Assembly: GCA_038184435.1 (NCBI GenBank)
Contig: CP116227.1
Span: 558,001-622,000, forward strand
From: Nocardioides alkalitolerans
GTDB lineage: Bacteria > Actinomycetota > Actinomycetes > Propionibacteriales > Nocardioidaceae
Direction: 5' to 3'
Length of the DNA stretch: 64,000 bases
Program-made: the position numbers and the translations under genes
Shown: one piece after another, positions 14,809 through 21,917 of the stretch
Position numbering within the stretch: position 1 is the first letter of the stretch
How the letters are laid out: every line of letters begins with the position of its first letter
The notes under the pieces: generated by a model
The model's input: only the letters and a program-made list of their open reading frames with translations
Told to the model about the DNA's origin: nothing
The model's database searches: none

Positions 14809-16964
14809 CCGACGGGCTCCGCGGTCGGGTCGGGCCGGGCCTCGGGAGAGACGTCGGTCCCGGCAGCGATCCCGCAGACCGGTTCCGGCGTGCGGAGCCC
14901 GTGGGCCACGAGCCGGTCCACGAGGAGGCGGTGCACGTCGATGCCGCGCAGCAGCCGGTCGGGCACGGTCCAGTCGGCGGGGTGCACGAGGAGCGCCTCG
15001 GTCTGCCAGCCACCGAGTCCCCCGTGGGACCCGACCAGCTCCTCGAACGCCGCGACCTCGCCGAGCGCGGGGTCGTAGTCGCCGAGCACCACCACGTCGC
15101 CGACGTGGTCGCACCGGTCGAGGTGCCGCAGGTCGTCCGCGGCGAGGGAGCCGTACGGCGCGAGCGGGTCCTCGCCGTCGCCGTCGACCACCCCGTCGGG
15201 GCTGAGGGCCCGCCAGCCGGTCGCGCTCTCGACGACGAGGACCCCGTCGGCGCGGCGGGTCCGGACGACCCCCACGCCGTCGAGCGCACGCAGGCCGGGG
15301 AGCAGGGTGGGCAGGAGACGCTCGACGTCCTCGCGGCAGAGCCGGCCGGGGTGCTCGGGCAGGTAGAGGTGGGCGAGGCTGCCGGAGGCGGCGACCCGGA
15401 CGCTCGTGCGGGGGACGGGGCTCGCGGCGTCCGCGGCGTCCGTCGCGGGACGGGCCGGGTCGATGTGCTCCGACCGGTCGGCCACGATCCGGCTCAGGGT
15501 CGGGCGCAGCAGCCCGGGCGCCCGGTTGCCCGTGGAGTGGAGCAGGTGGGCGGGGCCCACGGTCTCGCCCGACCCGGCTGCGCCGTCCACGACACCCGAG
15601 GTGAGGTCGCTGACCGCCTCGGCGAGGGTGCGGCCCTGGCGCTGCAGGAAGGTCGTGCCCTGCGTCTGGCCGTGGTCGGACACGACGACCATCTCGTAGT
15701 CGCGCCCCACCTCACGGCCGAGGTCGTGGAGGAAGCGGAGCACGCGGTCGAGGCCCTCGAGGGTGCGCATCGCCTCGGGGCGGGTCGGTCCCGCGTGGTG
15801 GGCGACCTCGTCGTAGTCGAGCAGGTCGACGTAGACCACCGGGGCGCCCCGTGCCATCTGGTCGGCGACGATGGCCACGCTGAGGTCCTTGAGGAGCACC
15901 GTGGTCAGGCCGCGGAGCACGACGAAGGCTCCTCCGCGGTGGACCCGGGGGAGCACCCCGCGACGCCGCTGACGCCGGCCCTGGAACCACTCCGCCAGCA
16001 TCTGGCCGACGAACAGCACGACGGAGCGCACGAACCCCGACCGGGTGACGGCGAACTCGGCGGCCCCCCGCTCGGAGCCGGGCGGACGGGCGCGGGCCAT
16101 CGTGAGGGCGGGGAGGGAGGCGTCGCCGGAGAAGAGGTTGCCGACGCTGGCGCCGTCGTCCGCGAGCAGCCCGCGCCCGGTGCTGAGCGCGGTCTGCGCC
16201 TCGGCCGCGTCCGCGGGGCGGCTGCAGACGAGCATCCGGCCCTGCTCCTTGTCGAACCACCGGAACGCGGGGATGGCCGTGTCCACGCCGTGCAGCAGCA
16301 CAGCCTGCCCCGCAGGCGTCGTGGAGGGCGCCCCGGTGTGCCAGCCGCGGAGCCGGTGGCTGCCCGAGCGGAGCAGGCTGCTGAGGAACGGGATCGCTCC
16401 CGTCGCCGCGGCCTGGCGCACGAGCGGCTCGGCCACGCCGTCGAGCTGCACGACGAGGAGGCCGGGGCCGCTGACGTCGGTGCGCCGGGCCGTGCGCACG
16501 GAGCGCCCCATGACCTGCGCGAGGAAGACCTCGCTCGAGCTCGCGTCGACCACCCAGTCGAGCAGGGCGGCGACCACCGCGACCCCCCAGGCGATGAGCA
16601 CCACGTCGAGGAAGTCGATCGGCTCGATGGCCGGAACCAGCGACAGTGCGACCGCCAGGATGAGGGCCTGGGCCAGGAAGCCGGACAGCAGCAACCCCAC
16701 CACGCCGGTGAGCACGGTGAGCCGGGTGAGCACGGGGCGCAGCAGGGCGCCGACGAGGAGCACGGTGCCGACGAGCAGCGCCACCGTGAGGCTGCCGTTC
16801 TCGGGCACCTGCTCGCCGGGCACGAGCTGGAGGGTGACGGCCATCGCGACGAACGACAGCACGAACGACCGCAGGACCCCCAGGAGCCAGACCGCGGGAC
16901 GCGCCGAGCGCACGCCGCGCCCCGCGAGGGCGACACGACGCCCGAACGAGGTCCGATGCTGCAC
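14805..16964 (-). CDS. Membrane-anchored alkaline-phosphatase-superfamily phosphodiesterase
   Basis: 719 residues. Four transmembrane helices occupy about 25-140. The rest is a type I phosphodiesterase/nucleotide pyrophosphatase-like domain: metal ligand Asp175 in LVVQLDGVAEP, nucleophile region GAPSTTPAGQ (Thr215/216), DLLDYDEVAHHAGP and VVVSDHGQTQG with the remaining Asp/His ligands, then GGWQTEALLVHP. Such holin-like/phosphodiesterase fusions occur in actinobacteria but I know of no assigned substrate. GTG 16964 is set by a leaderless -10 box. The gene heads the phosphodiesterase-MBL-DedA operon, suggesting work on phosphate esters of envelope lipids or polymers. Confidence 0.82.
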   Translation of the reverse strand: MQHRTSFGRRVALAGRGVRSARPAVWLLGVLRSFVLSFVAMAVTLQLVPGEQVPENGSLTVALLVGTVLLVGALLRPVLTRLTVLTGVVGLLLSGFLAQALILAVALSLVPAIEPIDFLDVVLIAWGVAVVAALLDWVVDASSSEVFLAQVMGRSVRTARRTDVSGPGLLVVQLDGVAEPLVRQAAATGAIPFLSSLLRSGSHRLRGWHTGAPSTTPAGQAVLLHGVDTAIPAFRWFDKEQGRMLVCSRPADAAEAQTALSTGRGLLADDGASVGNLFSGDASLPALTMARARPPGSERGAAEFAVTRSGFVRSVVLFVGQMLAEWFQGRRQRRRGVLPRVHRGGAFVVLRGLTTVLLKDLSVAIVADQMARGAPVVYVDLLDYDEVAHHAGPTRPEAMRTLEGLDRVLRFLHDLGREVGRDYEMVVVSDHGQTQGTTFLQRQGRTLAEAVSDLTSGVVDGAAGSGETVGPAHLLHSTGNRAPGLLRPTLSRIVADRSEHIDPARPATDAADAASPVPRTSVRVAASGSLAHLYLPEHPGRLCREDVERLLPTLLPGLRALDGVGVVRTRRADGVLVVESATGWRALSPDGVVDGDGEDPLAPYGSLAADDLRHLDRCDHVGDVVVLGDYDPALGEVAAFEELVGSHGGLGGWQTEALLVHPADWTVPDRLLRGIDVHRLLVDRLVAHGLRTPEPVCGIAAGTDVSPEARPDPTAEPVG

Positions 16965-16970
16965 GGGGTC

Positions 16971-16976
16971 AGCGTA
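16971..16976 (-). promoter_or_regulatory. -10 box TACGCT for the phosphodiesterase operon (leaderless)
   Basis: On the minus strand TACGCT ends six bases before GTG 16964; no ribosome-binding site lies between. Confidence 0.6.
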
Positions 16977-17003
16977 GGGCGCCGCCGGTGGGACGGCGCG
17001 GGG

Positions 17004-17408
17004 TCACCCCGCCGACAGCTCGAAGCGGCAGCCGCCGTCCGTCGTGGCGGTGGACATCTCGACGACCTCGCCCACCGCGACCTCGACCTCGCGCTGGGTG
17101 TCGCGCAGGGAGATGCCGCCCGCGTCACCCACCGGCGCGAGGGACTCGTCGCTGCGCAGCAGCACGCGGTCGCGTTCGACGCCGACCACGGTCATCGTGA
17201 CCCCGCAGCCGACGACGGTGTCCTCGCCCTCGGCGGGGAGCAGCGTCGACGTCGTGGTGGTGGGCTCGTAGTCCGGGTCCCAGCCGTTCCACGTCGTCGA
17301 GACGATCCGCACCTCGGCGAACTCGGGTTCGCTGGAGCAACCGACGAGAGGCAGCGGGGCCACCAGGGCGACGGGGAGCGGCAGGAGGGCGGCGAGGGAG
17401 GGGCGCAT
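17004..17408 (-). CDS. Small putative lipoprotein
   Basis: 134 residues. A signal peptide ends in a lipobox, LPLVGCSS (Cys about 24), followed by an extracytoplasmic domain with two further cysteines (VVGCGVTM, DGGCRFEL) that could form a disulfide. The sequence VEVAVGEVVEMSTATTDGGCRFEL is beta-rich. No family recognised. It lies 40 bases upstream of the phosphodiesterase gene on the same strand, but that gene has its own leaderless promoter. Confidence 0.6.
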   Translation of the reverse strand: MRPSLAALLPLPVALVAPLPLVGCSSEPEFAEVRIVSTTWNGWDPDYEPTTTTSTLLPAEGEDTVVGCGVTMTVVGVERDRVLLRSDESLAPVGDAGGISLRDTQREVEVAVGEVVEMSTATTDGGCRFELSAG

Positions 17409-17489
17409 GGGGGTACGACGCGCCCCCGCCCCCCACGGTTCCTCGGCCCCGACGGTTCCTCGCCCCCGGGATGCCCGGTGGGCCCTGCC

Positions 17490-18314
17490 TCAGAAGGTGC
17501 GGTAGACGCCGTCGGGGTCGACGTTGTCGGCGTACTCGAAGAAGCTCATGTTGGCGATCGCCAGGTTCGCCTCGATCTCCGCGACCGCCCCGACGGTGCT
17601 GCGGAAGGAGCGCGACAGACCGTGCTCCGCCGCCTCGGCGGCCGTGGTCCACAGGTCGACCCAGAGGACGGTCACCTCCCCGCCCGCCGCGACCTCCTGC
17701 ATCGAGCGCGCGTCGGCGAGCACCAGGTAGCAGCGCACGTCGGCGAGCCCGGTGAGGGCGGCGTCGGCGGTGAGGCCGTCCCAGGCGGGGTCGCCGGAGG
17801 ACACGACGGCCGGTTGGTAGAGGTAGGGGTCCCCGCACGCGTCGACACTGCCGTCGAGGTCGACCTCCGCGGTGACCAGCTCGGCCAGCGTCGCCCAGGC
17901 GGCGTCGTCGGAGCGGTCGGTCCGCAGCAGCGCGGCCGTCGTGCCGTCGTCCGCGAACACCTGGGACAGGGCGGTCCCGGTCGGGATGCTCATGTCGATC
18001 TCCTCGGTCTCGCCGTAGCCCGGCTCGTCGCAGTACCAGTCGTCGACCCAGGGCCCCTCGCCCTCCCGCCACTCCTCGAGCGCGAGCTCGTCGATCTCCG
18101 CCTGCGTCAGGTCGTCCTCGCCCTCGACCACCCACGCCTCGCGGGTGGTCTCCGCTCCGGCTCCGGCCCGCACCGGGTCGGTGTCGCCCGGCCCGCCGAC
18201 GTCCCCGCACCCGGTGGGGACGAGCAGGAGCACCAGCACGGCCGGCAGCAGGGCGGTCGCGGCGAGGTCGCGGGCGCGGCGCAGGGTCACGGGACCAGGG
18301 TGACGCGACGACAC
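17490..18314 (-). CDS. Putative lipoprotein, unknown function
   Basis: 274 residues from GTG 18314. A basic N-terminus and hydrophobic stretch lead to a lipobox VPTGCGDV (Cys about 36). The mature part is acidic, with several cysteines (WYCDEPGY, DACGDPY, VRCYLVLADARS) and an Asp/Glu-rich segment (LTQAEIDELALEEWREGEGP). No known domain is recognised. It follows the TetR gene by 21 bases on the same strand and may belong to that transcription unit. Confidence 0.6.
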   Translation of the reverse strand: MSSRHPGPVTLRRARDLAATALLPAVLVLLLVPTGCGDVGGPGDTDPVRAGAGAETTREAWVVEGEDDLTQAEIDELALEEWREGEGPWVDDWYCDEPGYGETEEIDMSIPTGTALSQVFADDGTTAALLRTDRSDDAAWATLAELVTAEVDLDGSVDACGDPYLYQPAVVSSGDPAWDGLTADAALTGLADVRCYLVLADARSMQEVAAGGEVTVLWVDLWTTAAEAAEHGLSRSFRSTVGAVAEIEANLAIANMSFFEYADNVDPDGVYRTF

Positions 18315-18335
18315 GGCCGCTGTCCCGCGAACGCC

Positions 18336-19028
18336 TCAGGCACGCAGCGACCGCACGAGGGCGACGACGTCGTTGGCGACGCCGCGCACGACGGGCAGCC
18401 GCGTCAGCCGGCACAGCCGGTCGACGAGCGGCACGACGCCGTGCACGAGGGCGCGGGTGCGCGCCTGGCCCTCGGACGCGTCGTACACCCAGAAGAGCAC
18501 GACGCCCATCTGGAGCAGCCACAGCAGCTCCGGCATCTCCTCGCGGAGCGCGGGGGCGAGGCGGAGGTCCGAGCCGGCGAGCACCTGACGGTGGATGTCG
18601 ACCGACGTCGCGCGGGCGGCCGCCGACTCGGGGGAGAAGGGCGAGAGGGGGCTGCGGGGGTCCGCCGCGTTGCGGAAGAAGGTCGCCGCGAAGTCGTGGT
18701 AGGGCTCCGCGAGGTCGATCCATCCCTCCAGCACGCCCGTCAGCCGTTCGGCGAACCCGGTCTCGGTGGCCAGCACGTCGCCGACGAGGTCGTGGTGCGC
18801 GCCCGAGAGCTGGTCGTAGAACCCCTGGACCAGGTGCTCCTTCGACGCGAAGTAGTAGTAGGCGCTGCCCAGGGACACCCCCGCGGCGTCGGCCACGGCG
18901 CGCATGGTGGTCGCGTCGTACCCGCCCTCGCGGAAGAGCCGCATCGCCGCCCCCACGATCGCGGCGCGGGTCGCCTCAGCCTTGGCGGAGCGGGGAGCAG
19001 GCGTCGGCACAGCCGCCAGGGTAGTCAC
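18336..19028 (-). CDS. TetR-family regulator, likely reader of the TTTGAAC-GT-GTTCAAA operators
   Basis: 230 residues if started at GTG 19028; GTG 19010 is an alternative and neither has a well-spaced ribosome-binding site. The helix-turn-helix is textbook: IVGAAMRLFREGGYDATTMRAVADAAGVSLGSAYYYFASKEHLVQGFY. The C-terminal domain resembles long-chain-ligand TetR proteins but no ligand can be named. The gene ends the operon DUF-membrane protein, DCC, TetR, whose promoter near 19.9 kb carries two identical palindromes, so autoregulation is the simplest model. The start overlaps the end of the DCC gene by 53 bases (35 with the alternative), which is unusual. Confidence 0.82.
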   Translation of the reverse strand: MTTLAAVPTPAPRSAKAEATRAAIVGAAMRLFREGGYDATTMRAVADAAGVSLGSAYYYFASKEHLVQGFYDQLSGAHHDLVGDVLATETGFAERLTGVLEGWIDLAEPYHDFAATFFRNAADPRSPLSPFSPESAAARATSVDIHRQVLAGSDLRLAPALREEMPELLWLLQMGVVLFWVYDASEGQARTRALVHGVVPLVDRLCRLTRLPVVRGVANDVVALVRSLRA

Positions 19029-19392
19029 CCCCTCCCGTGCGGGCCCCACCGCCGAGCAGGTGCCGCAGCCCCGCGGCCGAGCACGCCGCACCCCGGGCCA
19101 GTCCGCGTCCGAGCCCGGGGTGGGCGAGGCGGTGGGCCAGCGGGCGGTGCTGCCGCGTCGCCCACAGGGTCATCAGCCAGGCGGTGTCGTGGGTCCACAC
19201 CTCGCCCCCGTCGCCCACGACGGTGATCTCCGCGCGGGTGGCGGCGTGGTCGAGGCCGGGGAACCGCGCGTGGGCCGCGGGGGAGTCGCACGGCACGAGC
19301 TCCAGGGGCACGAGCAGCGCCTGCTGCGACACCCAGCGGGCGAACGGCACGCAGAGGCGGCAGTCCGCGTCGTACAGCAGCACGAGACGCAC
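18976..19392 (-). CDS. DCC-family (DUF393) thiol-disulfide oxidoreductase-like protein
   Basis: 138 residues from GTG 19392. The family name motif is at the very start: LLYDADCRLCVPFARWV (DxxCxxC), followed by LELVPCDSP, EITVVGDGGEVWTHDTAWLMTLWAT and a C-terminal helical part. DCC proteins have a thioredoxin-like CxxC pair but no proven substrate. The gene starts 11 bases after the upstream small membrane protein, which argues that both work together. The Gly-rich C-terminus reads across the start of the TetR gene. Confidence 0.78.
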   Translation of the reverse strand: MRLVLLYDADCRLCVPFARWVSQQALLVPLELVPCDSPAAHARFPGLDHAATRAEITVVGDGGEVWTHDTAWLMTLWATRQHRPLAHRLAHPGLGRGLARGAACSAAGLRHLLGGGARTGGGDYPGGCADACSPLRQG

Positions 19393-19403
19393 GGCGCGAC
19401 CGC

Positions 19404-19841
19404 TCAGCTGCCGGGGGCGGGGTGGGCGCCCGGGTACGGCGCGAACGCGCCCGGCACGACGCGGGTGGGCGCGACGGGCGGCATCGTCGACTGCTCGAAG
19501 CGGTGCCGACGGCGGATGGAGTTGAAGACCAGGACGTTCGTGAAGTGCACCGCGCCCAGCACGAGCAGCACCACGCCGAGCTTCACGCTCAGGCTCTCGA
19601 GCATCGCGCTCGCGCCGGTGACCGGCTCGCCGATGCGGAGGAAGAGGAGCACGAAGCCGACGTTCAGCAGGTAGAAGCCCACGACGAGCAACCGGTTCAC
19701 GGCCCCGGCGAGGTCGTGCCGCCCCTCGAAGACGTCGGCCAGGAAGATCGTGCCGTTGGTCGAGAGGACGTGGGCGACCCACATCGTGAGCGGCACGGCG
19801 ACGGCCAGGTAGGCGACGTAGGTGGCGACGGTCCAGTCCAT
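19404..19841 (-). CDS. Small membrane protein, paralogue of the gene at 19998
   Basis: 145 residues with three hydrophobic helices (about 5-24, 46-68, 84-105) and a Pro-rich tail. ATG 19841 has GGAGG four bases upstream. It shares MDWT at the start, FLAD.F, VNRLLVVGFYLLNVGFVLL and ESLSVKLGVVLLVLGAVH with the protein encoded at 19998-20390, so the two arose by duplication. No functional family is recognised. It is first in the operon with DCC and TetR, and its promoter is overlapped by two operator palindromes. Confidence 0.72.
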   Translation of the reverse strand: MDWTVATYVAYLAVAVPLTMWVAHVLSTNGTIFLADVFEGRHDLAGAVNRLLVVGFYLLNVGFVLLFLRIGEPVTGASAMLESLSVKLGVVLLVLGAVHFTNVLVFNSIRRRHRFEQSTMPPVAPTRVVPGAFAPYPGAHPAPGS

Positions 19842-19852
19842 GGTTCCTCCGG

Positions 19853-19868
19853 TTTGAACGTGTTCAAA
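19853..19868. promoter_or_regulatory. Operator O1, TTTGAAC-GT-GTTCAAA
   Basis: A 16-bp palindrome (arms perfect, centre GT) just downstream of the expected start of transcription of the gene at 19841. An identical copy lies 44 bp away, about four helical turns. Confidence 0.75.
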
Positions 19869-19883
19869 AATGCGGACGGCGTG

Positions 19884-19911
19884 ATCGTACGCCAGTTTTG
19901 AACGTGTTCAA
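19884..19911 (-). promoter_or_regulatory. Promoter of the membrane protein-DCC-TetR operon
   Basis: On the minus strand TTGAAC (19911-19906) and TACGAT (19889-19884) are separated by 16 bases. The -35 hexamer lies inside operator O2, so a bound repressor would exclude RNA polymerase. Confidence 0.65.
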
Positions 19912-19912
19912 A
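19897..19912. promoter_or_regulatory. Operator O2, TTTGAAC-GT-GTTCAAA
   Basis: Exact 16-base copy of O1, covering the -35 element. The length and symmetry suit a TetR dimer; the TetR gene at 18336 ends the same operon. Confidence 0.75.
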
Positions 19913-19927
19913 GTGAGTGGTCCCGTC

Positions 19928-19988
19928 GTAGTCCCTGACGTTCCGGTCGCGACACGCCGAGCGAGCGGACCGGAACGTCAGGGACTAC
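19928..19988. repeat. 61-bp palindrome with 21-base perfect arms
   Basis: Positions 19928-19948 and 19968-19988 are exact reverse complements around a 19-base loop. AGGGACTACCGG is then repeated directly within the next 15 bases. It lies after the end of the gene at 19998 and before the operators, so it may insulate the two transcription units. Confidence 0.8.
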
Positions 19989-19997
19989 CGGGAGGGA

Positions 19998-20390
19998 CTA
20001 CCGGACCTCGCGCCCGCGCGGCAGCGCCGCCTCGCGCTCGGCGAGCTCGACCCGCCGGCGGCGGGCGCCCCCGAGCGCGGCGACGTTCGCCAGGTGCAGC
20101 AGGCCGAGCACCAGCAGCACCACGCCGAGCTTCACGCTCAGCACCTCGACGGCGCCGGTGGCGTCACGCACCGGACCGCCGGCCCGCAGCAGCAGGAGCA
20201 CGAAGCCGGTGTTGACGAGCCCGAACCCGAGGAGCAGGAGGTGGTTCACCGAGTGCGCCAGCCCCTCGCGGTGCGCGAAGGCGTCCGCCAGGAACGCGGT
20301 GCCGTGCCGGGCCAGCGACCGGGCGACGAGGAACGTCAGCGGCAGCGTGAGGAGGAGGTAGAGGAGGTGGGTCGCGAGCGTCCAGTCCAC
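19998..20390 (-). CDS. Small membrane protein, paralogue of the gene at 19404
   Basis: 130 residues from GTG 20390. Three hydrophobic helices and the same landmarks as its neighbour: MDWTLATHLLYL, FLADAFAHREGLAHSVNHLLLLGFGLVNTGFVLLLLRAGGPV, EVLSVKLGVVLLVLG. The C-terminus is short and basic instead of Pro-rich. It starts seven bases after the DUF5709 gene with GAGGT in the gap, so it belongs to that transcription unit rather than to the TetR operon. Function unknown. Confidence 0.7.
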   Translation of the reverse strand: MDWTLATHLLYLLLTLPLTFLVARSLARHGTAFLADAFAHREGLAHSVNHLLLLGFGLVNTGFVLLLLRAGGPVRDATGAVEVLSVKLGVVLLVLGLLHLANVAALGGARRRRVELAEREAALPRGREVR

Positions 20391-20397
20391 GGCGACC

Positions 20398-20862
20398 TCA
20401 GCCCGGGAGCTCGTCCTCGTCGACGACGTGCACCGCCGCCTCCTCCGCCCCCGCGGCCGCGCCGTCGATGCCGACGTCCTCGGCCACCAGGTCCTTCTCG
20501 GTGTCGGTGCGGACCCCCTGGTCCGGCGCGACGAGGCGGCCCGACCGCTCGTCGCCGACCTCGCGGTCCTTCACCAGGTCGTCGAGCCGGCCCTCGGCGG
20601 CCTCGCGCTCGGCCTGGGCGTACGGGTCGGACTCAGGCTCCTCCTGCTCCACGCGCTGCTCGAGCGACTCGCCGAGGCTCTCCTCGAGCGGGGTGTTGCC
20701 GAAGCGCTGCCCGGCCGACCACCGCTCGGGCGGCGAGTAGCCCTCGTCGAGCGGCTCGGCCAGCCCGCGGTCGTCGTCGACGAGGCTGTCCCCGGTGCTC
20801 TGCGGCTGGTCCTCGTCGTCCACCGAGTAGTCGTGGTAGGTCTCGCCGTCGGTCTCGCTCAT
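20398..20862 (-). CDS. DUF5709-like acidic protein
   Basis: 154 residues from ATG 20862, with GAGGAG upstream. Very acidic, probably disordered. DDEDQPQSTGDSLVDD, LDEGYSPPERWSAGQRFGNTPLEESLGESLEQRVEQEEPE and DPYAQAEREAAEGR match the DUF5709 proteins common in actinobacteria. No enzymatic function is known. Co-transcribed with the small membrane protein downstream. Confidence 0.75.
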   Translation of the reverse strand: MSETDGETYHDYSVDDEDQPQSTGDSLVDDDRGLAEPLDEGYSPPERWSAGQRFGNTPLEESLGESLEQRVEQEEPESDPYAQAEREAAEGRLDDLVKDREVGDERSGRLVAPDQGVRTDTEKDLVAEDVGIDGAAAGAEEAAVHVVDEDELPG

Positions 20863-20979
20863 GCCGCTCCTCGGGTCGGGGATGTCCGCCGACCGGTACC
20901 CGCCCGCCCCCGGACGCAACGACGCCGCCCGGTCCACCCCGGGGGGTGGCGCGGACGGCGTCGTCGGAGCCGGGAGGCG

Positions 20980-21375
20980 TCAGGCCTTCTTGGTCTCCCA
21001 GAAGATCTCGGCGATCTCGTCGATCTTGGCGAGGAGCTGGTCGGCGACCTCGGCGTCGAGGCTGCCCTTGGTGCCGGTGGCGCCCGCGAGCTTGGTGGCC
21101 TCGTTCACGAGGGTGTGGAGCTGGGGGTACTTCTCGAAGTGCGGGGGCTTGAAATAGTCGGTCCACAGCACCCACAGGTGGTGCTTGACGAGCTCGGAGC
21201 GCTGCTCCTTGATGAGCACGGCGCGGGTGCGGAAGTCGGGGTCGTCGGAGTCGGCGACCTTGGCGATGACGGCCTTGATCGACTCGGCCTCGATGCGGGC
21301 CTGGGCGGGGTCGTAGACACCGCAGGGCAGGTCGCAGTGGGCCGCGACGTCGACGGTGGGAGCGAACAGACGCAT
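20980..21375 (-). CDS. sodN: Nickel-containing superoxide dismutase
   Basis: 131 residues. The nickel hook HCDLPCGVYDPAQ follows a 12-residue leader (MRLFAPTVDVAA). Cleavage before His13 frees the N-terminal amine and imidazole that, with Cys14 and Cys18, bind nickel. The four-helix remainder (VLIKEQRSELVKHHLWVLWTDYFKPPHF) is typical, as is the C-terminal EIAEIFWETKKA. It converts superoxide to peroxide and oxygen in the cytoplasm. The processing protease sodX is divergent, about 100 bases away. Confidence 0.96.
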   Translation of the reverse strand: MRLFAPTVDVAAHCDLPCGVYDPAQARIEAESIKAVIAKVADSDDPDFRTRAVLIKEQRSELVKHHLWVLWTDYFKPPHFEKYPQLHTLVNEATKLAGATGTKGSLDAEVADQLLAKIDEIAEIFWETKKA

Positions 21376-21474
21376 CAGCGGAGCATCCTCTCGGTCGTGG
21401 TGGGGGCCGCCTCGACGGCGGTCCCGCGGGTCCGGTCGCGGCAGGGCCGCGGCGTGGTTGCGACACTACTCCGC

Positions 21475-21843
21475 ATGGCACGACGGCGGCAGTCCGGTCC
21501 GGGCGCCGAGCGCGCGGCCCGTCGCTCGCTCCTGCCCTGGGGCGCGGCACGCGTGACGGGTGACTCCATGCGCCCCGGCCTGCGTCCCGGCGACCGGCTC
21601 CTGGTCCGGTACGACGCGCCGGTCCGCCCGGGCGACGTCGTGGTGGCCCGGTTCGTGGACGGCACCGTCGCGGTCAAGCGCGCAGTCGAGGCGCGTCCGA
21701 CGCGTACCGGCGCCCCCGGTTGGTGGCTGTTGAGCGACGCCCCGGAGGTCGGGGTGGACTCGCGGCACCGCGGCGTCGTGCCCGCGGACGCGGTGATCGG
21801 CGTCGTCCGCGCGCGGCTGTGGCCGCAGCCGCGTCGGGTGTGA
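21475..21843 (+). CDS. sodX: Nickel-type superoxide dismutase maturation protease (S24/S26 family)
   Basis: 122 residues from ATG 21475. The signal-peptidase-like catalytic Ser31 is in VTGDSMRPGLRPGDRLLV and the Lys68 partner in DGTVAVKRAV, giving the Ser/Lys dyad of S26-type proteases; NPxS-like GWWLLSDAPEVGVDSR follows. No membrane helix is present, in line with a cytosolic enzyme that trims the SodN leader. The position, divergent from sodN, is the standard pairing. Confidence 0.9.
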   Translation: MARRRQSGPGAERAARRSLLPWGAARVTGDSMRPGLRPGDRLLVRYDAPVRPGDVVVARFVDGTVAVKRAVEARPTRTGAPGWWLLSDAPEVGVDSRHRGVVPADAVIGVVRARLWPQPRRV

Positions 21844-21869
21844 GATCAACCACCTCGGAGGACGAGAGT

Positions 21870-21905
21870 GGTGTGGAACACTGCGGCAGTCCCCGCAGCC
21901 CCACC
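21870..21905 (+). other. Leader hairpin before malic enzyme
   Basis: CTGCGG/CCGCAG with a 6-base loop is extended by an outer GGTGTGG/CCCCACC stem (one mismatch). It ends 12 bases before ATG 21918. It could act in the mRNA leader or terminate read-through from sodX. Confidence 0.35.
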
Positions 21906-21917
21906 GAGAAGTAGGCC

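Noticed and set aside
14901..19226. 1441-codon open frame on the plus strand
   Set aside because: It is a compositional shadow of at least six real minus-strand genes (phosphodiesterase, lipoproteins, TetR, DCC), rich in Arg/Ala/Gly/Val with no domain.
21376..21474. Nur (nickel regulator) box between sodN and sodX
   Set aside because: I looked for a TTGC-type palindrome in the gap and found no convincing match.
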